Assembly (NCBI RefSeq): GCF_900109935.1
Contig: NZ_FOBV01000005.1
Location: 186,001 to 250,000, forward strand
Length of the DNA: 64,000 bases
Reading direction: 5' to 3'
Source of the DNA: Chryseobacterium taichungense
GTDB lineage: Bacteria > Bacteroidota > Bacteroidia > Flavobacteriales > Weeksellaceae
Each line of letters starts with the position of its first letter. The stretch's first letter is position 1. The notes under the pieces are model-generated. The model was not told the origin of the DNA. It searched no databases and saw only the letters and a program-made list of their open reading frames with translations. Below are positions 8,979 through 16,821 of the stretch, in pieces. A program made the translations under genes and the position numbers.

Positions 8979-9740
8979 TTATTTATCACCTTCAGGCCTT
9001 ACATTAGCCTTATATATTTCAAAATTAAATACAAAACAATTATTCTGGAGAGAATATCCGGTATAATTATAATGAGTATCTCTTGCAAAGGCAGCTCTTG
9101 ACGGAACAATAATAACCCCTTGCAAATTGTAAGCATCACCATCAGCTTTGTCAGCAAAACCTTTAAAATATTTTAATCCCTCCTGAAGCCCTTCGATTTC
9201 GTAATAGCTTCTCTGTTTTGCTGCGGTAGAATTATTGGTATTGTTTACTATAGATTTTTTAACATAATAAAATGCGGGGTCTGTCACAGGAGATCCTGAG
9301 CCATTAATCGTGTTTAAAAGTGTTCCTGCGCTACCAAAAGAAACTTTCCCGTCACTTTCTGCGGCAAGATAGTAGTTGGCTCTCATCATGGTTCTGATCT
9401 GTGTTGCATTATCTGCAGTAGGATTAGTTTCCAATGTTACACCTGCAGATGGCTGAGCGCCGGTTCTTATAATATAGATCACTCCCGAAGGAAGCTTTAC
9501 AGGACTAAGCTCAGAAAGTTTTTTTTCATTATCATCAGCAGTATCTGTTGAACTGAACGCTTTTATATTTCCTTGTGCATCGAGATAGTTCTCATCCATA
9601 AATTTTTGAATAGCCTGATCGTCATATGAATTTCTTACTGCTATGTCATCCGGTTCTACAAAAGTTTCAACCTCATCATCCTTTTTACAAGCAGAAAAGC
9701 ACAGAGATCCCGCAAGGATATATAAAAATATTTTTTTCAT
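8979..9740 (-). CDS. FKBP-like lipoprotein (putative peptidyl-prolyl isomerase)
   Basis: A 253-residue lipoprotein: MKKIFLYILAGSLCFSAC is a signal peptide with a lipobox cysteine at 18, followed by an acidic linker. The C-terminal half contains GLQEGLKYFKGFADK and GVIIVPSRAAFARD, which follow the FKBP pattern in which a Gly-Leu helix precedes an IPS-x-AYG strand. Bacteroidetes genomes carry several such periplasmic FKBP-like lipoproteins; GldI of the gliding system belongs to this group, but there is no specific evidence that this is GldI. Several catalytic-pocket aromatic positions are hard to place, so activity is uncertain. It is divergent from the S4-domain gene with overlapping promoter regions. 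Confidence 0.65.
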   Translation of the reverse strand: MKKIFLYILAGSLCFSACKKDDEVETFVEPDDIAVRNSYDDQAIQKFMDENYLDAQGNIKAFSSTDTADDNEKKLSELSPVKLPSGVIYIIRTGAQPSAGVTLETNPTADNATQIRTMMRANYYLAAESDGKVSFGSAGTLLNTINGSGSPVTDPAFYYVKKSIVNNTNNSTAAKQRSYYEIEGLQEGLKYFKGFADKADGDAYNLQGVIIVPSRAAFARDTHYNYTGYSLQNNCFVFNFEIYKANVRPEGDK

Positions 9741-9777
9741 TTCAAAAACTTTAATTACTTTACAAATAATATAACGA

Positions 9778-9785
9778 CAAAAGTA
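9778..9785 (-). promoter_or_regulatory. -7 promoter element TACTTTTG (minus strand)
   Basis: The plus strand reads CAAAAGTA, that is TACTTTTG (TAnnTTTG) on the minus strand, 38 bp upstream of the FKBP-like lipoprotein start. Confidence 0.45.
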
Positions 9786-9794
9786 TAAAAAATT

Positions 9795-10232
9795 ATGAGA
9801 ATAGATAAATTTTTATGGAGCATTCGTTTTTATAAGACCAGAACCATTGCTACTGAGGAAATTAAAAAAAACAGGGTTTCTATTGGTGATTCGGTGGTGA
9901 AGTCTTCTAAGGAGGTGAAAGAAGGTGATGTTATCAAGATCCGTAAAAATCAGATTGACTATAAAATAAAAGTTATACAGATCCCAAAAAGCAGAATAGG
10001 AGCGAAGCTGGTGCCTCTTCACATAAAGGATGTGACGGATAAGGAGCAGTATGAACTTTTGAAAATGCGCAAAATGTCTCAGGATTATTACAGAATCAGA
10101 GGTGAAGGTAGACCCACCAAAAAAGACAGAAGAGATATGGATGATTATGTGGAAAACGATATTTCTTCTGATTTTACCGATTGGGATGATTTTTTTGGTG
10201 AAAAAGATGGTGACAATTCCGAAGATGATTAA
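9795..10232 (+). CDS. S4 domain RNA-binding protein, Hsp15/HslR-like
   Basis: A 145-residue basic protein with an N-terminal S4 domain: MRIDKFLWSIRFYKTRTIATEEIKKNRV, then GDVIKIRKN. The middle is lysine- and arginine-rich (EGRPTKKDRRDMDDY), and the last 30 residues are an acidic tail (DWDDFFGEKDGDNSEDD). This is the Hsp15 family, which binds the 50S subunit carrying stalled peptidyl-tRNA and helps recycle it. The acidic tail extends beyond the classic Hsp15 fold. The start is the first ATG after a short gap shared with the divergent lipoprotein gene. Confidence 0.85.
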   Translation: MRIDKFLWSIRFYKTRTIATEEIKKNRVSIGDSVVKSSKEVKEGDVIKIRKNQIDYKIKVIQIPKSRIGAKLVPLHIKDVTDKEQYELLKMRKMSQDYYRIRGEGRPTKKDRRDMDDYVENDISSDFTDWDDFFGEKDGDNSEDD

Positions 10233-10239
10233 CAGATAT

Positions 10240-10261
10240 AAAGCTCTAGAGATAGAGCTTT
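10240..10261. terminator. terminator hairpin embedded in the 3' end of aroK
   Basis: AAAGCTCTA (10240-10248) and TAGAGCTTT (10253-10261) form a perfect 9-bp stem with a GAGA loop, 8 bp after the S4-gene stop. The same bases encode the last codons and stop of the convergent aroK. Confidence 0.75.
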
Positions 10262-10761
10262 TCTATTATCTCAACAACGATTTCTTCAGGCTCTCTGTTA
10301 TCAGTAGTTATATTAAACTGTGCTTTGCCATAAAAAAAATTACGCTCAAATAGGTGCTTTGCAATAAATTCCGAAAGATCCTCATCTGAAATATTGGCAA
10401 TCAGAGGACGCTTCTCTTTCTGCTTGCTTAGCCTTTCTGATAAAGTGCCCACAGAAGCCTTTAAAAAAATACTTTTGGAGTTACTGTTAATAATTTCCAT
10501 ATTGTTGTAATAAGCAGGAGTCCCGCCGCCAAGGCTTAGAACAACATTTTCCTCAGTAGCCAAAATTTCTTCGAGGGCCTCCCGTTCAAGCTTTCTAAAG
10601 TATATTTCTCCCTTTTTCTCGAATATCTCAGGAATAGTTAATTTATTTCGTTTAGAAATCTCTTTATCGAGGTCGATGAGCCTAAAATTGAGTTTTTCGC
10701 TTAATATTTTGGAAATGTGAGATTTGCCACTTCCCATGTATCCGACTAGTGAAATTATCAT
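10246..10761 (-). CDS. aroK: shikimate kinase
   Basis: A 171-residue P-loop kinase that phosphorylates shikimate at O3 in the chorismate pathway. It starts MIISLVGYMGSGKSHISK, with Walker A GYMGSGKS at 8-15. LIDLDKEI supplies the shikimate-binding Asp, FRKLEREALEE the Arg, and VVLSLGGGTPA the Gly-Gly-Gly substrate loop. EKRPLI (lid) and ERNFFYGKAQF follow. Length is normal. Its stop codon lies within the terminator stem of the convergent S4 gene. The start is the only ATG close to the P-loop. Confidence 0.95.
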   Translation of the reverse strand: MIISLVGYMGSGKSHISKILSEKLNFRLIDLDKEISKRNKLTIPEIFEKKGEIYFRKLEREALEEILATEENVVLSLGGGTPAYYNNMEIINSNSKSIFLKASVGTLSERLSKQKEKRPLIANISDEDLSEFIAKHLFERNFFYGKAQFNITTDNREPEEIVVEIIEKLYL

Positions 10762-10792
10762 GAATTTTTTTTAAACAAATTTGCAAAAAAGT

Positions 10793-10822
10793 TTTGAGAA
10801 ATAAAAAAAAGCTATATCTTTG
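10793..10822 (+). promoter_or_regulatory. promoter of the tRNA cluster
   Basis: TTTG at 10793-10796 and TATCTTTG at 10815-10822 are separated by 18 bp, a good match to the Bacteroidetes -33/-7 consensus. The first tRNA begins about 55 bp further on. Confidence 0.7.
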
Positions 10823-10876
10823 CACCACTTAAAACAAGGGACATTATTCAAATGAAAACTTGATAATAAAGTGGCC

Positions 10877-10949
10877 GACTCGGTAGCTCAGCTGGTAGAG
10901 CAATACACTTTTAATGTATGGGTCCTGGGTTCGAATCCCAGCCGGGTCA
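10877..10949 (+). tRNA. tRNA-Lys (UUU)
   Basis: A complete 73-nt cloverleaf without encoded CCA. The acceptor GACTCGG pairs with CCGGGTC (one T-G pair), and the discriminator is A. The D stem is GCTC/GAGC, and the anticodon stem ATACA/TGTAT encloses loop CTTTTAA with anticodon TTT. The T arm contains GGTTCGAAT. Confidence 0.97.
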
Positions 10950-10984
10950 CAAGCGAAAAATTACTAGATTTTTGTAATTTTATT

Positions 10985-11067
10985 GCCTGCGTGGTGAAAT
11001 TGGTAGACACGCCATCTTGAGGGGGTGGTTTCCTAAGGATGTGCTGGTTCGAGTCCAGTCGCAGGCA
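10985..11067 (+). tRNA. tRNA-Leu (GAG)
   Basis: An 83-nt class II tRNA. The acceptor GCCTGCG pairs with CGCAGGC, discriminator A. The anticodon stem CCATC/GGTGG encloses loop TTGAGGG with anticodon GAG. There is a variable arm, and the T arm has GGTTCGAGT. Confidence 0.95.
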
Positions 11068-11140
11068 CTGCAGAAAATTGAAATAATTAATACTGAAAAA
11101 TAAGAATTTTGTTTTATATTTATCATTATTAATTGTGGCC

Positions 11141-11213
11141 GACTCGGTAGCTCAGCTGGTAGAGCAATACACTTTTAATGTATGGGTCCTGGGTTCGAAT
11201 CCCAGCCGGGTCA
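11141..11213 (+). tRNA. tRNA-Lys (UUU), second identical copy
   Basis: Identical over all 73 nt to the tRNA-Lys at 10877, and also in the GTGGCC just before and the CAAG just after, so the duplicated block is about 82 bp. It lies in the same transcription unit. Confidence 0.97.
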
Positions 11214-11267
11214 CAAGTTTACTGAAAAGTAAATTTTTTTCATATTAATATTTTGTGATTTGGTGTT

Positions 11268-11301
11268 TCAAAGGCTTCCCTCAGGAGGCCTTTGATTTTT
11301 T
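11268..11301 (+). terminator. terminator of the tRNA operon
   Basis: TCAAAGGC (11268-11275) pairs with GCCTTTGA (11288-11295), followed by a T6 tract. Confidence 0.85.
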
Positions 11302-11350
11302 ATATGCTACTATTGTTTTCTTCCATTTTTTTGCGGGCAATCTAATAAAC

Positions 11351-11378
11351 AAAAAAGCGTTACCCAAAAGCAACGCTT
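11351..11378 (-). terminator. terminator of panC
   Basis: AAGCGTT (11355-11361) pairs with AACGCTT (11372-11378). On the minus strand the stem is followed by a T tract (plus-strand A6 at 11351-11356), 60 bp after the panC stop. Confidence 0.75.
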
Positions 11379-11438
11379 GTATCTTAACAGTAAATGTCTA
11401 AAATCTTTAGTCTAAGCCTCAACCTCAGCCTATTCTTT

Positions 11439-12287
11439 TTAATCCAAATGCATATTGTCAATCAATCTTACTCCATCTACAACAACTACAATAAATGCTC
11501 GGAAGTTTCTGTCCTTATAGAAAAAATCTGTTTCTTTTAACGTTTCTTCATCAGCAATCAAAAAGTATTCAAGCTGCATTCCTCTTTGGTTGTCGAAAAT
11601 ATCCTGTACTCTCTGTTTGATTTCGGGAATCGTGATGACACGAAACCATTCATTGACTTTTTTTAAGGTTTCATAGATAACTTTGGATGCTTCTCGCCGA
11701 TCTGTGTCAAGCCTTTGATTTCTGGAACTTAACGCTAATCCGTTTTCCGCCCTGTAAATAGGAACACCTTTTATTTTAACCGGAAGTTTTTTCTTTTCAA
11801 CCATTTTTCTGATAATCGCCAATTGCTGAAAATCTTTTTCGCCAAAATAGGCGTTGTCGGGTTTTACCTGTCTGAAAAGTTCTTCTACAACCGTTCCTAC
11901 ACCGTCGAAATGTCCTGGCCTGGATTTGCCTTCCATTTCATCTTCCAGTCCGTCGAAATTATAATGTTGACTTTCTGTTTTTTCAGGATAAATATCAGTT
12001 ACTTCAGGAATATAGACCGCGTCTACAAGTCCTGATTTTTCAAGAATTGAAATGTCTCTGTTGATGTCTCTCGGATATTTTTCAAGATCTTCCGGATTAT
12101 TAAATTGGGTAGGGTTAACAAAAATTGATGAAATCACTAAATCATTCTCTTCTTTTGCATTTTTATAAAGCGATAGATGGCCATCATGAAGAGCTCCCAT
12201 CGTAGGTGCAAAACCTATCTTCTTTCCCATTTCTTTCTGTCTTTCAATAAAATCCTGAAGAATCTTCTTGCTTTTTAAAACTTCCAT
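11439..12287 (-). CDS. panC: pantothenate synthetase
   Basis: A 282-residue enzyme that joins pantoate and beta-alanine with ATP to make pantothenate. Motifs: FAPTMGALHDGHLSL (ATP site with the HxGH-type HDGH), FVNPTQFNNPEDLEKYP, RPGHFDGVGTVV, FGEKDFQQL and LALSSRNQRL. Length and order are normal. It is divergent from the short GT5 gene. PanC next to a GT5-DUF4270-glmS-gld cluster is, from memory, a common flavobacterial arrangement. PanB and PanD are not in the window. Confidence 0.96.
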   Translation of the reverse strand: MEVLKSKKILQDFIERQKEMGKKIGFAPTMGALHDGHLSLYKNAKEENDLVISSIFVNPTQFNNPEDLEKYPRDINRDISILEKSGLVDAVYIPEVTDIYPEKTESQHYNFDGLEDEMEGKSRPGHFDGVGTVVEELFRQVKPDNAYFGEKDFQQLAIIRKMVEKKKLPVKIKGVPIYRAENGLALSSRNQRLDTDRREASKVIYETLKKVNEWFRVITIPEIKQRVQDIFDNQRGMQLEYFLIADEETLKETDFFYKDRNFRAFIVVVVDGVRLIDNMHLD

Positions 12288-12468
12288 AGTTTATTTTAAT
12301 AGTAATTCAAAAATACTAAAAATATCATATAGTAATGATACACTTACACACTGTTTTAGTAATTTCAGCACGCTAATTATCGTAAAAAAATGTTAATTAA
12401 ACTAATGTTGAATGTTTTTTCGTAATTTTGCACATTAAAGCATTTTTACAAAAATTAGATAGAAGTTT

Positions 12469-13239
12469 ATGCCGAATCAAAAAATACTGTACATTACTAC
12501 AGAGATGTATCCATATCAGGAAGATACAAATATGGCTGCAGTGGTAAACAAAATGGCACTTAAGATGCACAATGAAGGCAATGATGTAAGAGTTTTTATG
12601 CCAAGATTTGGACAAATAAGTGAAAGAAAGTTCCAGCTTCATGAGGTAATCCGTCTGTCCGGAATGAATATTATTATTAATGATCTCGATCAGCCTCTAA
12701 TCATTAAAGTAGCGTCTCTTCCGGGGGAAAGACTTCAGGTTTACTTTATCGATAACGAAGAATATTTCAAAAGAAAACAATATTATTTTGATGATGAAGG
12801 AAATCCTTTTGAGGATAATGACGAGAGAGCGATTTTCTTTGCCAGAGGTGTAATCGAAACCATCAAAAAACTGAACTGGGTTCCGGATGTGATCCATTTA
12901 AACGGATGGATGTCTTCTTTTGTTCCTATTTATCTCAAAACCTATTACGAATCAGATACTTATTTTAAGGATGCAAAAATTGTTCTTTCTTTATACAATG
13001 AAAAGGATGCACCTTTAGCTGGAAATATTGACGAAAAGCTGAAATTTGATAATATTTCAGGGTTAAAAGCGTTAGATAATCCAAGTGTAAAAACTTTTGT
13101 TATCGAAAGTATGGACTATGTGAACATGGTGGTAAAAGGAGACGAATTCCTTGATGAAGATCTTGATAAGGCTTTTAACGAAACGTCCACCTCAAAGTCG
13201 GAATACCTTGATGTAGATTCTATTAATCAACTTTATTAA
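12469..13239 (+). CDS. glycogen/starch synthase-like protein, GT5 N-terminal domain only
   Basis: A 256-residue protein starting MPNQKILYITTEMYPYQ, the N-terminal Rossmann domain of GT5 glycogen synthases: VVNKMALKMHNEGNDVRVFMPRFG, RAIFFARGVIETIKKL, PDVIHLNGWMSSFVPIYLK. It stops where the ADP-glucose-binding C-terminal domain would begin (full-length GlgA is about 480 residues), and the N-terminal KxGG loop is replaced by EDTNMAA. The acidic tail (DEDLDKAFNETSTSKSEYL) is not GT5-like. The truncation looks stable rather than a fresh mutation, and similar short proteins occur in this phylum. Catalysis is therefore unlikely. It is probably co-transcribed with the DUF4270 gene 15 bp downstream. 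Confidence 0.8.
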   Translation: MPNQKILYITTEMYPYQEDTNMAAVVNKMALKMHNEGNDVRVFMPRFGQISERKFQLHEVIRLSGMNIIINDLDQPLIIKVASLPGERLQVYFIDNEEYFKRKQYYFDDEGNPFEDNDERAIFFARGVIETIKKLNWVPDVIHLNGWMSSFVPIYLKTYYESDTYFKDAKIVLSLYNEKDAPLAGNIDEKLKFDNISGLKALDNPSVKTFVIESMDYVNMVVKGDEFLDEDLDKAFNETSTSKSEYLDVDSINQLY

Positions 13240-13254
13240 AAAAACACATTTTTA

Positions 13255-14829
13255 ATGACTCATACTATTAAAAAGACAATCACAGCGTTATGTCTGATGA
13301 TTTTGGGAAGTATATTGCTTTATAACTGTGAGCCGGATCCGGATAGCCTTGGAGAACAACTGTTTCTGAATGGTGCAGCGCAGGGCAAAGAGGAAGCTTT
13401 CCCTGTAATTGCTTATAATATTGATAACAACGATACCATCCGAACCGATGCGGCTAAACTTGCGTATGGCGTGCTGGGAGCTTTCGATGAGAGTCAGTTC
13501 GGAATGCAAAAAGCATCATATTTAACACAGGTAAAACTTTCAACCTATGATCCTGATTTCGGGACGAATGCACAGGTTGATTCTGTAGTTTTGGTTATAA
13601 AGCCAAGATTCGCCAGCGATTCTGTGACTACAAATACGGTAGATGATAACTATACATATACTACTGCAGCTGATGGTGCAGTCAATGCGAAGAAAGTCGT
13701 AAATACTTATCCTGCCTTAAAATTCGGAAAGGCAAAAAGAAATTTGACTATCAAAGTACATGAAGTTACTACATTCTTAAAATCAGCTTCGGATACGGTA
13801 AAATCTAATGCTTCGTTTGAGTTTGATAACACAAGAGAACTTGGTTCAAAAGTATTTAACGGTAATGTTAGTTCAGTCGCAATTACAAAAGACGATGGTG
13901 GAACTGCCTTATTTACCGCATCGACTCCTGGTATTAGAATTCCATTGGACAAGCAATTCTTCCAAGATAAAATCATTGCTAAAAAAGATCAGCCTGAACT
14001 TTCAGATGCTTCGAATTTTATCAGATATCTAAAAGGCTTAAGAATTTCAGTTGCTGAAAATGACGGTTATTTATTCCAGTTTTCTCCGAACGATATGGAG
14101 ATGATCATGTATTATAAATATGAAACTACAGGCAGTACAACAAAAACGCAAACCTCTTACTCATTTGTAATGGGATCTGGAAATGCGCATATTGGTCAGT
14201 ATCAGTATCTAAGAGATAACTCGTTTAAAAGTAAACTTGCTAGTAATATGCGGCTTTATACTCAGGGTATGGGAGGTCCTTCCATAGGGATTAAAATTCC
14301 GGAATCAACTATTATTGATCTTAAAAATTCATATGAGAACGAAAAGGCAGGTATCATAAGTGCTAAAATAAGATTGTACATTGATCCTCAATGGTATAAA
14401 ACGAATTATCCAAAACCCTCTGAATTTACTTTACTGCGTAAATATGTAGACCCAAGTACCACTGGAGCTACGAAGGTGAGGGCGGGCTTTACCAATGATT
14501 TGCTGAAACTTGGAGGAATTCCCGGATTTACAATTTTTAAAGCATACGATAATGAAGCGAATGATAAACATTACTATGATTTTACCGTGACACAATCTAT
14601 AAAAGAAATGATTGAGCCTAACAGTAAATTAGAAACTGATAAAACGGAAACCAAATATCTTAAAATTGATTTGGGAAGTTTTGAAAAGAGTCCTGACGGA
14701 ACAAGTCTTGTGGGATACAAATCTACTACAACACCTTATAACACCACCAGAGCGGTGTTTATTGGTGATGCTTCAAATCTCGACAACCCTGACAGGGTTC
14801 AGCTTATTGTAACTTACGGGACAAAATAA
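13255..14829 (+). CDS. DUF4270 family lipoprotein
   Basis: A 524-residue lipoprotein: a signal peptide with lipobox LLYNC (Cys25), followed by EPDPDSLGEQLF, a typical DUF4270 opening. The body is beta-rich with NTD-type sequences (DNNDTIRTDAAKLAYGVLG, FGMQKASYLTQVKLS) and ends DRVQLIVTYGTK. DUF4270 proteins are Bacteroidetes cell-surface lipoproteins of unknown function. It lies 15 bp after the GT5 gene and 30 bp before glmS, so the three genes probably form one unit. I see no catalytic motif. Confidence 0.85.
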   Translation: MTHTIKKTITALCLMILGSILLYNCEPDPDSLGEQLFLNGAAQGKEEAFPVIAYNIDNNDTIRTDAAKLAYGVLGAFDESQFGMQKASYLTQVKLSTYDPDFGTNAQVDSVVLVIKPRFASDSVTTNTVDDNYTYTTAADGAVNAKKVVNTYPALKFGKAKRNLTIKVHEVTTFLKSASDTVKSNASFEFDNTRELGSKVFNGNVSSVAITKDDGGTALFTASTPGIRIPLDKQFFQDKIIAKKDQPELSDASNFIRYLKGLRISVAENDGYLFQFSPNDMEMIMYYKYETTGSTTKTQTSYSFVMGSGNAHIGQYQYLRDNSFKSKLASNMRLYTQGMGGPSIGIKIPESTIIDLKNSYENEKAGIISAKIRLYIDPQWYKTNYPKPSEFTLLRKYVDPSTTGATKVRAGFTNDLLKLGGIPGFTIFKAYDNEANDKHYYDFTVTQSIKEMIEPNSKLETDKTETKYLKIDLGSFEKSPDGTSLVGYKSTTTPYNTTRAVFIGDASNLDNPDRVQLIVTYGTK

Positions 14830-14859
14830 ATTTAAAACACTTAAACACTTGATATAATT

Positions 14860-16713
14860 ATGTGCGGAATCGTTGGATATACAGGTTTTCAAGACGCTTA
14901 CGATATAGTAATTAACGGTCTTAGAAGACTAGAATACAGAGGGTACGACAGTGCCGGAATCGTTTTGGAAGATGGAAATAATAAGCTGGAAGTTGAAAAA
15001 ACGAAAGGTAAGGTAGAGGATCTTGTAAATATTTCCAGCCAGTTGAAAGGTAAAGCTAAAATCGGAATGGGACATACACGCTGGGCTACTCACGGTGTTC
15101 CTAGTGATAGAAATTCTCACCCGCATTTGTCTAATAATGGTAAGCTGGCTATCATTCATAATGGGATCATTGAAAATTATGATACCATTAAAACAATGCT
15201 TACGGAAAAAGGATTTACTTTCAAATCTGAAACGGATACTGAAGTGTTGGTAAACCTTATTCAGTATTTTATGGACCTTAATGCAGAAACAGATTTTCCT
15301 ACCGCTGTAAGATACGCTTTGAATGAAGTTTATGGTGCGTACGCCATCACAGTAATGCATCAAGATTATCCTGGAGTATTGGTTGTGGGAAGATTGGGAT
15401 CTCCATTAGCCATCGGAATTGGAGATAAAGAATATTTTATTGCTTCAGATGCTTCTCCTTTCGTAGAATTTACAAAAGAAGCTATTTACCTTGAAGAAGG
15501 GCATATGGCGACTATCTCATTGGAAAACGGAGTAGATATCAGAACGATCACTGAAAATTCTAAAATCGTACCTGAAATCCAAAAGCTTAAATTAAGTCTT
15601 GAGCAAATTGAAAAAAGCGGATATGAACATTTTATGCTGAAAGAAATCTTTGAGCAGCCAAAATCTGTTCATGATACAATGAGAGGAAGATTACTGGTTG
15701 AGGAAGGCGTTATAAAAATGGCAGGAATCTGGGATTATATCGAGAAATTCAAAAATGCCAACAGAATTATTATCATTGCTTGTGGAACATCATGGCATGC
15801 CGGACTGATCGGGGAATACCTTATTGAGGAATACGCAAGAGTTCCTGTGGAAGTGGAGTATGCTTCTGAATTTAGATACAGGAACCCAATTATTACAGAT
15901 AAAGATGTGGTAATCGCAATTTCTCAGTCAGGAGAAACGGCAGATACAATGGCCGCTTTGAAACTTGCAAAAGAAAAAGGCGCATTCATTTATGGTATTT
16001 GCAACGTCGTAGATTCTTCTATTGCAAGAATTACCGATGCTGGATCTTATACGCATGCAGGTCCGGAAATTGGTGTTGCTTCAACAAAAGCTTTCACTGC
16101 ACAGCTTACTATTCTTACTTTAATTGCATTTAAATTAGGTAAGCATAACGGAAACTTAGGAAATGCAGATTTCATGAGTTTAATCGCTGAATTAGATGCT
16201 ATTCCTAAAAAAATCGAAGATGTATTAGACGCTACCCATGAGCTTGTACAAAATATCGCTAAAGATTTCGTACAGGCAACAAATTTCTTATATTTAGGAA
16301 GAGGGTACAACTATCCGGCAGCGCTTGAGGGAGCCTTAAAGCTTAAAGAAATTTCATATATTCACGCTGAAGGTTATCCTGCAGCTGAGATGAAGCACGG
16401 CCCGATTGCTCTGATTGATGAAAATATGCCAATCGTTATCATTGCACCAAAAAAAGGACATTATGATAAAATCGTGAGCAACGTTCAGGAAATCAAGGCA
16501 AGAAAAGGAAAAGTAATCGCTGTGGTAAACAGAGGAGATGTCCAGGTAAGCGAAATGGCAGATTATGTTATTGAGATTCCTGAGACTTCAGAATGTTTTT
16601 CACCGATCATCGCATCAGTGCCATTACAGCTTTTAGCATACTATATTGCAGTCTACAGAGGAGCTAATGTTGACCAGCCAAGAAACCTCGCTAAATCTGT
16701 AACTGTGGAATAA
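14860..16713 (+). CDS. glmS: glutamine-fructose-6-phosphate transaminase (isomerizing)
   Basis: A 617-residue enzyme making glucosamine-6-phosphate for peptidoglycan and LPS. The mature N-terminus is CGIVGYTG, with Cys2 as the glutaminase nucleophile. The amidotransferase domain shows RRLEYRGYDSAG, GMGHTRWATHG and HNGIIENY. Two SIS isomerase domains follow, with ACGTSWHAG, ISQSGETADT, EIGVASTKAFTAQ and GRGYNYPAALEGALKLKE. The C-terminus is the conserved DQPRNLAKSVTVE. Length is normal. In flavobacteria glmS often precedes gldKLMN, as it does here. Confidence 0.97.
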   Translation: MCGIVGYTGFQDAYDIVINGLRRLEYRGYDSAGIVLEDGNNKLEVEKTKGKVEDLVNISSQLKGKAKIGMGHTRWATHGVPSDRNSHPHLSNNGKLAIIHNGIIENYDTIKTMLTEKGFTFKSETDTEVLVNLIQYFMDLNAETDFPTAVRYALNEVYGAYAITVMHQDYPGVLVVGRLGSPLAIGIGDKEYFIASDASPFVEFTKEAIYLEEGHMATISLENGVDIRTITENSKIVPEIQKLKLSLEQIEKSGYEHFMLKEIFEQPKSVHDTMRGRLLVEEGVIKMAGIWDYIEKFKNANRIIIIACGTSWHAGLIGEYLIEEYARVPVEVEYASEFRYRNPIITDKDVVIAISQSGETADTMAALKLAKEKGAFIYGICNVVDSSIARITDAGSYTHAGPEIGVASTKAFTAQLTILTLIAFKLGKHNGNLGNADFMSLIAELDAIPKKIEDVLDATHELVQNIAKDFVQATNFLYLGRGYNYPAALEGALKLKEISYIHAEGYPAAEMKHGPIALIDENMPIVIIAPKKGHYDKIVSNVQEIKARKGKVIAVVNRGDVQVSEMADYVIEIPETSECFSPIIASVPLQLLAYYIAVYRGANVDQPRNLAKSVTVE

Positions 16714-16821
16714 AAAATACTTGTAAATAAAATAAATTTAGATTTCTTTCGTTATTTCAAAAAAAATCTTAAAAGTTTCTTAAAAAAATTATATATTTAC
16801 GGCTTAATTATAAAAATTAAC

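Noticed and set aside
8979..9740. Naming the FKBP-like lipoprotein gldI
   Set aside because: Only general FKBP features are visible, and several such lipoproteins occur in these genomes.
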